The notes under the pieces: generated by a model | The model's database searches: none | Seen by the model: the letters and a program-made list of their open reading frames with translations, nothing else | Told to the model about the DNA's origin: nothing | Position numbers and translations under genes: made by a program | In this document: in pieces, positions 34,224 to 43,955 of the stretch | How positions within the stretch are numbered: the first letter of the stretch is position 1 | How the letters are laid out: every line of letters begins with the position of its first letter | Source: SZUA-35 sp965530755 | Lineage (GTDB): Bacteria > Actinomycetota > Acidimicrobiia > Acidimicrobiales > SZUA-35 | Direction: 5' to 3' | Length of the DNA: 64,000 nt | Assembly: GCA_965530755.1 (NCBI GenBank) | Contig: CBESNA010000014.1 | Coordinates: 24,810 to 88,809, forward strand

Positions 34224-37200
34224 TCGTGGCCTCCATGATCGCTGCGATCGGATCTGTGCCGTCGCGTAGCGCTGTTGCTTGGGCGAGAAGGACTCGCTTG
34301 TACTCCCGAGGCATCACCTTCACGATGCGCTCGGCGTGGGCGTCCCACGAATCGATGATCCTCGATGCCACCGAGGAACCGGTCAGCTCGTGGTGCTGTC
34401 TGATCAGGTCGAGGACCTCGGCGTTGTCGGTTTCGTCGAGAGTCTCGAGCTCGACCATCTCGCGGTTGACCCGGCTGGCGAAGTGACCGTCGATGTCATA
34501 GACGTACGCGACACCGCCGGACATGCCGGCGGCGAAGTTCCGACCGGTCGTGCCCAGGATGACGACACGTCCACCGGTCATGTACTCACAACCGTGGTCG
34601 CCGACACCTTCGACGACGGCTGAGGCGCCGGAGTTGCGAACGCAGAAGCGCTCCCCGACCCGGCCTCGGAAGAACGCACTGCCGCTCGTGGCCCCGTAGA
34701 GCAGGACGTTGCCGGCGATGATGTTCTCCTCGGCAGCGAAGGTGGACTTCTTGTTCGGGAACACAGCGATTCGCCCACCGCTGAGGCCCTTGCCGACGTA
34801 GTCGTTGGCATCGCCTTCGAGCCGCAGGGAGACGCCGCTGGGAATGAACGCCCCGAACGAGTTGCCGGCTGAACCGGTGAACGAGAGGTCGATGGTGTTG
34901 GACGGAAGGCCGTCGCCGCCGTGCGCCTTGGTGATTTCGTGACCCAGCATCGTGCCGACAGTGCGGTTGACGTTGCGGATCTCGTAGTGCTTGCCGAACG
35001 GGGTGCCGTTGGCAATCGCCTCGGCGCAGTCGGCGATGAGGGTCATGTCGAGCGCCTTGTCGAGACCATGGTCCTGGGTCTGGATGGCTCGGCGAGAGGC
35101 ACCCGGATCGAGATCCGGCACGTAGAGGATCGGCGACAGGTCGAGGCTGGAAGCCTTCCAGTGGTTCACGGCCTCGCGTGTGTCGAGGCATTCGGCCCGA
35201 CCGATGGCCTCGTCGATGGAACGGAAGCCGAGCTCGGCGAGGTACTCCCTCACCTCTTCAGCGATGTACTCGAAGAAGGTCTCCACGAACTCGGGCTTGC
35301 CCGAGAACCGGGCCCGGAGCTCGGGGTTCTGCGTCGCAACACCAACGGGACAGGTGTCGAGGTGGCAGACCCGCATCATCACGCAGCCGGACACGACCAG
35401 CGGCGCGGTGGCGAACCCGAACTCCTCGCCGCCGAGCAAGGCAGCCACGATCACGTCACGTCCGGTCTTGAGCTGGCCGTCGACCTGCACGACGATTCGA
35501 TCTCGGAGGTCGTTCAGGAGCAACGTCTGCTGGGTCTCGGCGAGTCCGAGCTCCCAGGGCCCGCCGGCATGCTTCAGGGAGGTGAGCGGTGACGCTCCCG
35601 TTCCGCCGTCGTTGCCCGAGATGAGGACGACGTCCGACTTCGCCTTGGACACGCCTGCCGCAACCGTTCCGACGCCGACCTCGGCGACCAGTTTCACGTG
35701 GATCCGAGCCGCTGGGTTCGCGTTCTTGAGATCGTGGATCAGCTGAGCGAGGTCCTCGATCGAGTAGATGTCATGGTGGGGCGGCGGAGAGATGAGGCCG
35801 ACTCCCGGCGTCGAGTGGCGCACCTCGGCGATCCAGGGCCACACCTTCTTGCCTGGCAGCTGTCCGCCCTCACCCGGCTTCGCCCCCTGAGCCATCTTGA
35901 TCTGGATGTCATCAGCGTTGGTGAGGTAATTGGACGTGACGCCGAAACGTCCGGAGGCCACCTGCTTGATGGACGAGCGTTTGGAGTCGCCGTTCTCCAT
36001 CGTGACGAAGCGCTCGGGATTCTCGCCACCCTCGCCGGTGTTCGATTTGCCGCCGAGCCGATTCATCGCGATGGCAAGCGTCTCGTGAGCTTCGGCCGAG
36101 ATCGAGCCGTAGCTCATCGCCCCCGTTGCGAACCGCTTCATGATCTCGCTGATCGGCTCGACCTCGTCGATCGGCACGGGGTCGCCGGCCGGAACGAGTC
36201 GGAACAGCCCGCGGAGGGTCGCCAGCTGCTCGGACTGATCGTCGACGAGATTGGTGTACTCCTTGAAAACCTCATACTGCTTGGTCCGGGTGGAGTGCTG
36301 GAGCTTGAAGACCGTCTGCGGGTTGAAGAGGTGGTACTCCCCCTCCCGGCGCCACTGGTATTCGCCGCCGAGCTCGAGTTCGCGGTGGGCGAGGGATTCG
36401 GGACGGTCCGGGAACGCCCGCAGGTGTCGGTGAAGGATGTCCTCGGCGATCTCGTCGAGTCCGATGCCCCCGAGCTTGGAGGTCGTGCCAGTGAAGTACT
36501 CGTCGACGAGCTCGTGGCCGAGGCCGAGGGCTTCGAAGATCTGTGCGCCGGTGTAGGACGCCACCGTGCTGATGCCCATCTTGGACATCACCTTGACGAC
36601 GCCCTTGGAGGCCGCTCGCAGGTAGTTGTGGGCCGCGACAGCAGGATCGACCGTGGACTGGTCCCAGGCGATGCGATCCTCGATGGCCTCGAAGGTGAGC
36701 GAAGGACAGACGGCCCCGGCGCCGTAACCGAGGAGCAGGGCGAAGTGGTGCACTTCGCGAACATCGGCGGCGTCGATGACGAGGCCGACCTGGGTACGGG
36801 TCTTTCTGCGAACGAGGTGCTGATGCACGGCGCCGGTCAGCAGCAGCGACGGAATCGGCGCAAGGTCGGCGGTAGCATCGCGGTTCGACAAGACGATGAT
36901 CGACGCGCCAGTGGCGATGGCATTCGCGGCTTGGTACCTGACGTCCTCGAGGGCTCGACGGAGCCCCTCGCCCCCTTCGGCAACGGGGTACCGGCCTCGG
37001 ATGAGCGCACAACGAAGGTGAGGAAAGTCGCCCTCGTCGTTGGCGTGGATGATCTGGGTGAGCTCGTCGCGAGTGAGGACAGGATACGGCAGGCGAATCT
37101 GCCGGGTCGACTCTGGACCCGGGTCGAGCAGATTGTGCTCCGGGCCGATCGCGCTGGCGCCGGAAGTGACGAGCTCCTCACGAAGGGCATCGAGCGGCGG

Positions 37201-38769
37201 GTTCGTGACCTGGGCGAACAGCTGAGCGAAGTAGTCGAACAGCTGCCGAGGACGGCTCGACAGGACCGCGGGCGGCGTGTCGGTGCCCATGGAGCCGATG
37301 CTCTCCGCCGAACTGCGCACCATCGGCTCGACGAGGAGTTCGAGCTCCTCCTGGGTGAATCCGTTGGCCGCCAGCTGGGGAATCAGTTCCTCGTGGATCG
37401 GGTGAGCGATGTCGCGGATGGGCAGATCTGCGAGATCGATCCAGTGCTTGTTCCATTCGGCGTAAGGCTGGGCCGAGGCCAGGGCGGACTTGATCTCCGC
37501 ATCATCGATGATGCGTCCCTGCTCGGTGTCGACGAGAAACATTTTTCCTGGCTCGAGTCGGCCCTTCTTGACGATTCGTTCCGGGGCGATGTCGATGACG
37601 CCGACCTCGGAGGCCATGGCCACGATTCCATCGTCGGTGACCCAGTAGCGGCTCGGGCGCAGGCCGTTGCGGTCGAGTACGGCGCCGACGACGGTGCCGT
37701 CGGTGAAGGTGACCGAGGCCGGACCGTCCCACGGCTCCATGAGCGCAGAGTGGAAACGGTAGAACTCGCGGGTCGCGTCGTCCATCGTGGCGTTCTTCTC
37801 CCACGCCTCCGGGATCATCATGAGCACGGCATGGGGCAGCGAGTAGCCGCCGAGATGGAGCAATTCGAGCGCTTCGTCGAAGCTGGCCGTGTCAGAAGCG
37901 TGTGGCGTGCAGATCGGGAAGAGCTTCTCGATGCGGGCACCCCAGATCGGTGACGACAGCATTGCCTCGCGTGCTCGCATCCAGTTGCGGTTGCCCATCA
38001 CGGTGTTGATCTCGCCGTTGTGGGCCACGAAACGGTAGGGATGAGCCAGCGGCCACGATGGGAAGGTGTTGGTGGAGAAGCGGCTGTGCACCAGCGCCAG
38101 CGAGCTCTCGAATCGCTCGTCGACCAGGTCGGGGAAGAACTCAGCGAGTTGCGGAGTCGTGAGCATGCCTTTGTAGACCAGCGTGCGGGAACTCAGACTC
38201 GGGAAGTAGACGGGTAGCTCGTGTTCGATGCGCTTGCGGACGATGAAGGCTTCGCGATCGAGGTCGATTCCGGCGAGGCCCCCCGGGGAGGCCAGAACGA
38301 TCTGCTCGAACGCAGGCATGACATCGAGGGCCTGCTGGCCGAGCGATGTCGGGTTGGTCGGCACGGTGCGCCAGGCGACGACGGTCAGGCCTTCGTCGGC
38401 AACGATCTTGGCGATGGCGTCCTTGGTGCGGGCCTGCTCTTCGGCATCGACTGGCAGGAACCCGATGCCGGTGACGTAGGTTCCGGCCCCCGGGAGGCTC
38501 GGAATCTCGCCTGCGAGGAGGCGATGCGGGACCTGCACGAGGATACCGGCGCCGTCACCGGTGTTCGGTTCGGCGTTGGTGGCACCACGATGTTGGAGAC
38601 ACGTGAGGGCGTTGACCGCGAGTTCCACCGTTCGGTGCGATGCGACACCGTTGAGATCCGCAATGAAGCTGACACCACATGCATCGTGTTCGTTGGCCGG
38701 GTCGTAGAGACCCTGCGCCGCGGGGAAGTGCTGTGCATGCGGAAGTTGCGTGGTGGGGCGATCTCGCAC
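34216..38769 (-). CDS. gltB: Glutamate synthase large subunit
   Basis: 1517 residues from GTG 38769, with an AGGAG ribosome site seven bases upstream. Cys31 in EHDACGVSF is the N-terminal nucleophile after removal of a 30-residue propeptide. FMN/Fe-S domain sequences include SGNDGGTGASPLTSLKHAG and CHLDTCPVGVATQ. A C-terminal glutamine-amidotransferase-like beta-helix ends in GGVAYVYDIDG. Glutamine and 2-oxoglutarate give two glutamates. The open frame continues upstream another 1.3 kb but only as antisense to the M18 peptidase gene. Confidence 0.97.
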
Positions 38770-38848
38770 CGGCTTCTCCTGGTGGTGGGGCGGGAACGGA
38801 CGAACGCGTCCGACAGGAAGCCGGCGGGGACAGCACTGGCCCAGCCGG

Positions 38849-38861
38849 ATCGTAAAGGTTA
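38849..38861 (-). promoter_or_regulatory. Possible gltB -10 (TACGAT/TAACCT)
   Basis: Two overlapping TAnnnT hexamers on the minus strand (TACGAT 38849-38854; TAACCT 38856-38861). Unlike most genes here gltB would have a leader of about 75 bases and a Shine-Dalgarno site. No clear -35. Confidence 0.35.
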
Positions 38862-38910
38862 CCGGCAGACAGCCTCGAAGAGCGAAACCGACGGCGGGGA
38901 GGGCGACCGC

Positions 38911-38916
38911 TACTGT
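38911..38916 (+). promoter_or_regulatory. -10 hexamer TACTGT, leaderless layout
   Basis: TACTGT with six bases to ATG 38923; supports that ATG as the start of the M18 peptidase. Confidence 0.5.
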
Positions 38917-38922
38917 CACCTC

Positions 38923-40224
38923 ATGAATCAAGCTCAGCCCGCAAACGATCGTTCGCCAGAGGTCGTTCAGATGCTCGCCGACCTCGAGGCTGCACCGACT
39001 CCGTACCACGCAGTCGAGCGGGCCATCGAGCTGCTGTCCGGGGCCGGTTTCGTGGTCGCCGACATGGATGCGTCGTTCGCCGGAACCGGCAGGCACATCG
39101 TGTCGGCGGGCGGTCTGCTCGTTGCATGGAGTGCAGCGGAGGCCATGGCGGGCACCGGCTTCGTCGTTGTCGGCGCTCACACGGACTCGCCGAATCTTCG
39201 GGTCAGAACACATCCAGACCTCGCCTCGGCCGGCTGGGAACAAGTCGGCATGGAGGTCTACGGCGGAGTTCTGGCCAACTCCTGGCTCGACCGGGACCTT
39301 GGAATTGCCGGCAGAGTGCTGCTTCGCTCCGCGGAGGGCACGGTCACTCGGTTGATTCGAGACGATCAGCCAATCCTGCGGATTCCTCAGCTCGCCATCC
39401 ACCTGGATCGTGAGATCCGAGAGAAAGGCCTGTTGGTCGATCCCCAGAAACACATGATTCCGTTGTGGGCGATCGGACCAGGCACTCCGGGAACGTTCGC
39501 CGCGTACGTCGCTGAACTGGCGGATGCGACCGTCGACGAGATCGTGTCCTGGGACTTGATGGCGTTCGACACCCAATCTCCGGCGATCGTTGGCCGGGAC
39601 AGCGATCTCCTGGCATCGGCCAGGATCGACAATCTCTTCTCGACATTCTGCGGCGTCCACGCACTGATCGACGCCGTCGAAGACCCTGGCCCCCGCATTC
39701 CGGTCCTCGTGCTCTATGACCACGAGGAGGTCGGCTCGGAGTCGGCAACCGGCGCCGGCGGTGCGGTGTTGGCCAACGTGCTCGAGCGGATCTCGGCTGC
39801 CGCCGGGACCGATCGAGTGGGTCATCTCGAAGCGCTGACCCGGTCGTATGTCGTCTCGGCGGACGGGGCGCACGCCACGCACCCGAACTACGTCGACAAG
39901 CACGACCCCAACCACCACATCATGATCAACGGCGGCGTCGTCGTGAAGCGCAATGCCAATCAACGCTACGCATCCGACGCGGCCAGCGAGGCCCCGTTCC
40001 GGGCGGCGTGCGATGCCGCCGGTGTCCCCGTGCAGACGTACATCCACCGAAACGACCTGCCGTGCGGGTCCACCATCGGTCCGATCACCTCAGCCCGGCT
40101 CGGCGTGCCGACCGTCGACGTGGGTGCGCCACAGTTCGCGATGCACAGCATCCGCGAAAGTGCCGGTGTCGCTGACATCGGACATCTCACCCAGGCGTTG
40201 GCCTCCATGTGGCGATTGGGTTGA
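38923..40224 (+). CDS. M18 family aminopeptidase
   Basis: 433 residues from ATG 38923. M18 zinc ligands and catalytic residues are visible: GAHTDSPNLR (H86, D88), YDHEEVGSES (Glu base and ligand), SADGAHATHPNY and the C-terminal MHSIRESAG. The family removes N-terminal residues, often acidic ones, as a cytosolic dodecamer. The ~230 residues of open frame upstream of the ATG are antisense to gltB and not counted. Confidence 0.93.
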   Translation: MNQAQPANDRSPEVVQMLADLEAAPTPYHAVERAIELLSGAGFVVADMDASFAGTGRHIVSAGGLLVAWSAAEAMAGTGFVVVGAHTDSPNLRVRTHPDLASAGWEQVGMEVYGGVLANSWLDRDLGIAGRVLLRSAEGTVTRLIRDDQPILRIPQLAIHLDREIREKGLLVDPQKHMIPLWAIGPGTPGTFAAYVAELADATVDEIVSWDLMAFDTQSPAIVGRDSDLLASARIDNLFSTFCGVHALIDAVEDPGPRIPVLVLYDHEEVGSESATGAGGAVLANVLERISAAAGTDRVGHLEALTRSYVVSADGAHATHPNYVDKHDPNHHIMINGGVVVKRNANQRYASDAASEAPFRAACDAAGVPVQTYIHRNDLPCGSTIGPITSARLGVPTVDVGAPQFAMHSIRESAGVADIGHLTQALASMWRLG

Positions 40225-40246
40225 TGGCCCACTAGGTTTCCCCCGG

Positions 40247-40270
40247 CTCGTCCGCCTGGTGTTGGACGAG
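40247..40270 (+). terminator. Stem-loop between M18 peptidase and hppA
   Basis: CTCGTCC (40247-40253), 10-base loop, GGACGAG (40264-40270). A perfect 7-bp stem 23 bases past the peptidase stop; no T-run, so it could alternatively structure the hppA leader. Confidence 0.45.
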
Positions 40271-40317
40271 CGCGCCTGAGCAAACGGCGCACAATCAACT
40301 TCTGAGGAGTATCCACC

Positions 40318-42414
40318 GTGGACGCAGTCCCCTATCTGGCCTTCGTGTCGGCGCTCGCCGCACTCGGGCTGGCCGCCTTCTTCTACCAAGACGTGAAGAA
40401 GGCCAGCCCTGGCAGTGACCGCATGATCTTCCTGATGACGGAGATCCAAAACGGAGCGAAGGCGTTCCTCAAGGCGGAATACACCTGGGTTGCCGGTTTT
40501 GCCACCGTCATGGCCTTGCTGGTCGCCGTCGTGATCGCACCGCTTGCTGCGGTCACCTACCTCCTCGGTGCGATTCTCTCGGCGACTGCCGGCTACGTCG
40601 GTATGACCGTGGCCACCATGGCAAACGCTCGGACGACCGAGGCAGCCAAGGACGGCCCGGGCAAGGCCCTGCCGATCGCCTTCCGCGGTGGCGCTGTCAT
40701 GGGCTTCTCGGTGGCCGGACTGGCCTTGGGTGGCCTCATGCTCGTCTACATCCTGTTCGTGATGTGGCTCAAGGTCGACAGAGCCTTCGAGGTCGTCACC
40801 GCCTACGGCTTGGGTGCATCCACGATCGCCCTGTTCAGCCGTGTCGGCGGTGGCATCTACACGAAGGCTGCTGACGTCGGGGCCGACCTGGTCGGCAAGG
40901 TCGAAGCGGGTATTCCCGAGGACGATCCACGCAACCCGGCCACCATTGCCGACAACGTCGGCGACAACGTCGGTGACGTCGCCGGCATGGGCGCCGACCT
41001 CTTCGAGTCATACGCCGGTTCGATCATCGCTCCGATCTCCCTCACGGCGTTCGCTCTCGCACTCGTCGCAGACGACATCGGCGATCGAGCTCTCCCCCTG
41101 TTGATGTTCCCCATGATCATCGCCTTCGTCGGCATGATCGCGTCGATCATCGGCTCGTTCGCCGTGAAGGGCGGCTCGTCGACCGACTCCAAGGCACTCA
41201 GCAAGGCCCTCCACATGGGCACCAACATCGCGATGGGCATCACCATCATCGGCACGCTCGGTGCTGCATTCTGGCTGTTCGGCGGCGACAACTTCGACCA
41301 GCCGCTCGGCCTCGCCGTTTCGGTCATCGGTGGCCTCATCGCCGGTTGGGCGCTCGGCAAGACTGCCGAGTACTACACCTCCGACCACTACGGACCGGTC
41401 AAGAAGATCGCCCAGCAGACCGAGACCGGCCCGGCGACCACGATCCTCGGCGGCATCTCCGCCGGCATGATCTCGGTCGCAGCTTCTGTTGCGCTCATCC
41501 TCGCCGGCGTCGGCGTGGCGTACTGGGGTGGTCAGCAGACCATCGTCGGTGACCTCGCGGAATTCGGCGGCATCTACGGCATCGCCGTCGCCGCCATCGG
41601 CATGCTGGCCACCACCGGCGTCGTCGTCTCTGTCGATGCGTACGGACCCATCGCCGACAATGCCGGTGGTATCGCCGAGATGGCCGAGCTCGACCCGTCG
41701 GTTCGTGAAGTCACCGACGCTCTCGATTCCCTCGGCAACACCACTGCCGCTGTCGCCAAGGGTTTCGCCGTTGGCTCAGCGGCTCTGACCGCTCTGGCAC
41801 TGTTCAAGAGCTTCGAGTTCGCCGTTGCACAGGCATCCAATGGCGAGGTCATCTTGAACCTCAACGTCGGCAGTGTCGACGTCTTCATGGGCCTGTTCAT
41901 CGGTGCAGCGCTTCCGTTCCTCTTCGCCGCTCTCACGATCGATGCCGTCGGTCGTGCTGCTCAGGAGATGATCGAAGAGGTCCGTCGCCAGTTCCGCGAG
42001 ATTCCGGGCTTGCGTGAAGGCCTGCCGGGCGTGAACCCCGATTCGGCTCGCTGCGTTGCCATTTCCACCACAGCGTCGCTCAAGGAAATGATCATTCCGG
42101 GCTCGCTCGCCGTGGTCGTACCGCTTGTCGTTGGTTTCATCGATGTCGATGCGCTCGGTGGCCTGCTCGCTGGTGCGCTCGTCACCGGCTTTGCGCTGGC
42201 CATCTTCATGGCGAACGCTGGTGGTGCATGGGACAACGCCAAGAAGTACATCGAGGCTGGGGCCCATGGCGGCAAGGGCGGCGAACAACACAAGGCCGCC
42301 GTCGTGGGCGACACTGTCGGTGACCCGTTCAAGGACACTTCCGGTCCGGCGATGAACATCCTGCTGAAGGTGATGACCATCGTCAGCCTGGTCTTCGCCA
42401 GCGCCTTCGTCTAA
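40318..42414 (+). CDS. hppA: Membrane-bound pyrophosphatase, K+-dependent type
   Basis: 698 residues, about 16 membrane segments, GTG start with a TGAGGAG ribosome site. Substrate-site motifs: NPATIADNVGDNVGDVAGMGADLFESYAG region (read as DNVGDNVGDVAGMGADLF) and GDTVGDPFKDTSGPAMN near the end. Ala477 in GNTTAAVAKG is the residue that marks K+-dependent enzymes (Lys in K+-independent ones). It couples PPi hydrolysis to ion pumping. H+ versus Na+ specificity depends on the position of a membrane glutamate that I cannot assign by eye. Confidence 0.94.
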   Translation: MDAVPYLAFVSALAALGLAAFFYQDVKKASPGSDRMIFLMTEIQNGAKAFLKAEYTWVAGFATVMALLVAVVIAPLAAVTYLLGAILSATAGYVGMTVATMANARTTEAAKDGPGKALPIAFRGGAVMGFSVAGLALGGLMLVYILFVMWLKVDRAFEVVTAYGLGASTIALFSRVGGGIYTKAADVGADLVGKVEAGIPEDDPRNPATIADNVGDNVGDVAGMGADLFESYAGSIIAPISLTAFALALVADDIGDRALPLLMFPMIIAFVGMIASIIGSFAVKGGSSTDSKALSKALHMGTNIAMGITIIGTLGAAFWLFGGDNFDQPLGLAVSVIGGLIAGWALGKTAEYYTSDHYGPVKKIAQQTETGPATTILGGISAGMISVAASVALILAGVGVAYWGGQQTIVGDLAEFGGIYGIAVAAIGMLATTGVVVSVDAYGPIADNAGGIAEMAELDPSVREVTDALDSLGNTTAAVAKGFAVGSAALTALALFKSFEFAVAQASNGEVILNLNVGSVDVFMGLFIGAALPFLFAALTIDAVGRAAQEMIEEVRRQFREIPGLREGLPGVNPDSARCVAISTTASLKEMIIPGSLAVVVPLVVGFIDVDALGGLLAGALVTGFALAIFMANAGGAWDNAKKYIEAGAHGGKGGEQHKAAVVGDTVGDPFKDTSGPAMNILLKVMTIVSLVFASAFV

Positions 42415-42423
42415 GAACAGCAC

Positions 42424-43347
42424 ATGGCACTCACCAAGCTCTCGTCGACCGATGCGTTCGTCGTCACCGATGGCAGCAATGCCGCCGATTCGACGGCGGT
42501 GCCGGCGACGGGGGTGGTGAGGACCGCCAAGAAGATCCTGGAGAGCAGCGCCACCGATCTCGCCCGGTCGGTGTCGTACTCCTTCGCCTGTTTCGAGGTG
42601 CAACGTGTCGGAGCGTCTGCCGGCATCAATGCCGTCGACGATGGCGTCGGCCCGGCCTCTGAAGCATTCTGTGCCGAACTCATGGATCGAGTGGTGAGTG
42701 GATCACTTCAGCTCGACCCCGGCAAGGGGACAACCCCGGACGCCATCGCTGCGCTGATTGGTGCCGCCGATCGTCCCGCGCTCGCCGGCAGCGTCGAGGC
42801 GACGGTTGCAGGTGTTCTGGCTGCGGGAGCGTGGAGCAATGGCGGCACGCTCGACGGTGCATCGGTGGCCGTCGAAGGCAGAGGTCCGGTCGTGGACCAG
42901 TTGCTGGTCGACCTCGTCGAGGCAGGCGCCACTGTTCTGGAGGTGCCCGGGGTCGACACCAAGCCGTGGATGATCTGGGGAGCCAAGGCTGACATCGTGT
43001 TCGCCGGTTCCAAGCCCGGGGCGTTGACGCACCAGGGAGTCCCGTTCGTGAAGGCAAAGGCGATCGTTCCCTGGGGCCCGATTCCCTTCACCACGAAGGC
43101 CTTCGCCCAGTTGCATCGGGCAGGCGTGGTGATGGTGCCCGACTTCTTGAGCGCAGCCGGAGGGCTGCTGCCCGGCAACGTCGATGGTGCGGTCGAGACA
43201 GCGACCGAGATTGCCGACCGGGTGACCGCCGCCCTCAAAGCTTCGCAGCACGACGATGGCGTGTTCCTCGGGGCGTGTTATCGGGCCGAGGCGTTCCTGG
43301 CATCGTGGCTCGAAGAGAGTCTTTTCGGTCGACCGCTCGCCGCCTGA
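42424..43347 (+). CDS. Glu/Leu/Val dehydrogenase-like protein, apparently non-catalytic
   Basis: 307 residues, nine bases after hppA. The NAD-binding half matches the ELFV family: VAVEGRGPVVDQLLVDLVEAG, ADIVFAGSKPGALTHQGV, KAKAIVPWGP and VVMVPDFLSAAGGLLPG. The N-terminal half is shortened, and where the family has the catalytic GGGK segment (after LxRxMTYK) this protein has LARSVSYSFACFEV then GASAG (63-67). The catalytic lysine is therefore absent. It may be a regulator or pseudo-enzyme co-expressed with the pyrophosphatase. Confidence 0.75.
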   Translation: MALTKLSSTDAFVVTDGSNAADSTAVPATGVVRTAKKILESSATDLARSVSYSFACFEVQRVGASAGINAVDDGVGPASEAFCAELMDRVVSGSLQLDPGKGTTPDAIAALIGAADRPALAGSVEATVAGVLAAGAWSNGGTLDGASVAVEGRGPVVDQLLVDLVEAGATVLEVPGVDTKPWMIWGAKADIVFAGSKPGALTHQGVPFVKAKAIVPWGPIPFTTKAFAQLHRAGVVMVPDFLSAAGGLLPGNVDGAVETATEIADRVTAALKASQHDDGVFLGACYRAEAFLASWLEESLFGRPLAA

Positions 43348-43371
43348 CGCCGCTCTTTCCCGGCGCTGCAT

Positions 43372-43460
43372 CCCAACCCGAGGCGATCACCCCCGGAAAT
43401 GGGGGCTGCAAACCTCGGGTTTACGCCCCCCATTTTCGGGGGTTGGAGCCTCGGGTTGGG
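43372..43460. terminator. Nested 89-bp palindrome between convergent genes
   Basis: Outer arms CCCAACCCGAGGC (43372-43384) and GCCTCGGGTTGGG (43448-43460) are perfect complements. Inner arms CCCCCGGAAATGGGGG (43390-43405) and CCCCCATTTTCGGGGG (43427-43442) pair with one mismatch. The 21-base loop contains AACCTCGGGTTT, echoing the outer arm. It probably terminates transcription from both sides. The last 13 codons and TAA of the hydrogenase peptidase gene lie inside it. Confidence 0.85.
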
Positions 43461-43954
43461 TCGGAGGGTGCGAATTCCTCGGTCCCGTCGACGAGTCCAA
43501 TGATTCGCTCGACCAGATCGGAGACTGCGCCGGCGACCTCGTCGGCGACCGCTTCGAAATGCTCGAAGCGTCTCGCCTCGATACCGAAGATCACGAGCGA
43601 GCGGGGAAGCCGCCCGAGAAGGCGTCCGAGTTCGACGGCTTCGGCGAGACCGATTCCGTGGCTCGACAACAGTCCGCTCTCGACGTCGAGGCCGTCGACG
43701 AGCGCATTCACTGCAGTGACTTCACCCGGCGAGCGACCGCTCACCGTCGCATCGATGACGATCACGTCCTGATCGGGCTCCCACCGCATGGGGAGATCGG
43801 ACAGATCACCCTCCGCGACGTGGATGATCACCCTTCCGTCGCACCGCGCCCGAACCGCGTCGGCGACGAGGGGGCCGATGCCATCGTCGCCACGATCTCG
43901 GTTTCCGACCCCGATCACCAGCGGCAGGGGGGCAACCCGGCCCGGCACTGCCAC
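43421..43954 (-). CDS. NiFe-hydrogenase maturation endopeptidase
   Basis: 177 residues from GTG 43954, one base after the large-subunit stop. VIGVGNRDRGDDGIGP is the HyaD/HycI entry motif, VIDATVSG carries the metal-ligand aspartate and SSHGIGLAEAVEL the histidine. It cleaves the C-terminal tail of the large subunit after Ni insertion. The last 13 residues (DPTRGSNPRKWGA) are encoded by the right half of the palindrome and are unlikely to be part of the conserved fold. Confidence 0.9.
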   Translation of the reverse strand: MAVPGRVAPLPLVIGVGNRDRGDDGIGPLVADAVRARCDGRVIIHVAEGDLSDLPMRWEPDQDVIVIDATVSGRSPGEVTAVNALVDGLDVESGLLSSHGIGLAEAVELGRLLGRLPRSLVIFGIEARRFEHFEAVADEVAGAVSDLVERIIGLVDGTEEFAPSDPTRGSNPRKWGA

Positions 43955-43955
43955 C

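Noticed and set aside
35698..37953. 751-codon plus-strand frame opposite gltB
   Set aside because: Long, but it is the complement of a conserved gltB region and has no domain.
38852..38863. GTAAAGGTTACC as a GlnR-type nitrogen box upstream of gltB
   Set aside because: The GTnAC half is present but the GAAAC half is missing in the right spacing; too weak to call.
38221..38922. Open frame extending the M18 peptidase upstream
   Set aside because: Antisense to gltB, with no family similarity; a -10 hexamer sits just before ATG 38923.
38770..40047. Open frame extending gltB upstream by about 425 codons
   Set aside because: It is antisense to the well-supported M18 peptidase, and the GTG at 38769 has an AGGAG site and the normal propeptide-Cys spacing.
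40247..40270. Riboswitch before hppA
   Set aside because: Only one simple hairpin; no recognisable aptamer such as a fluoride or c-di-AMP class motif.
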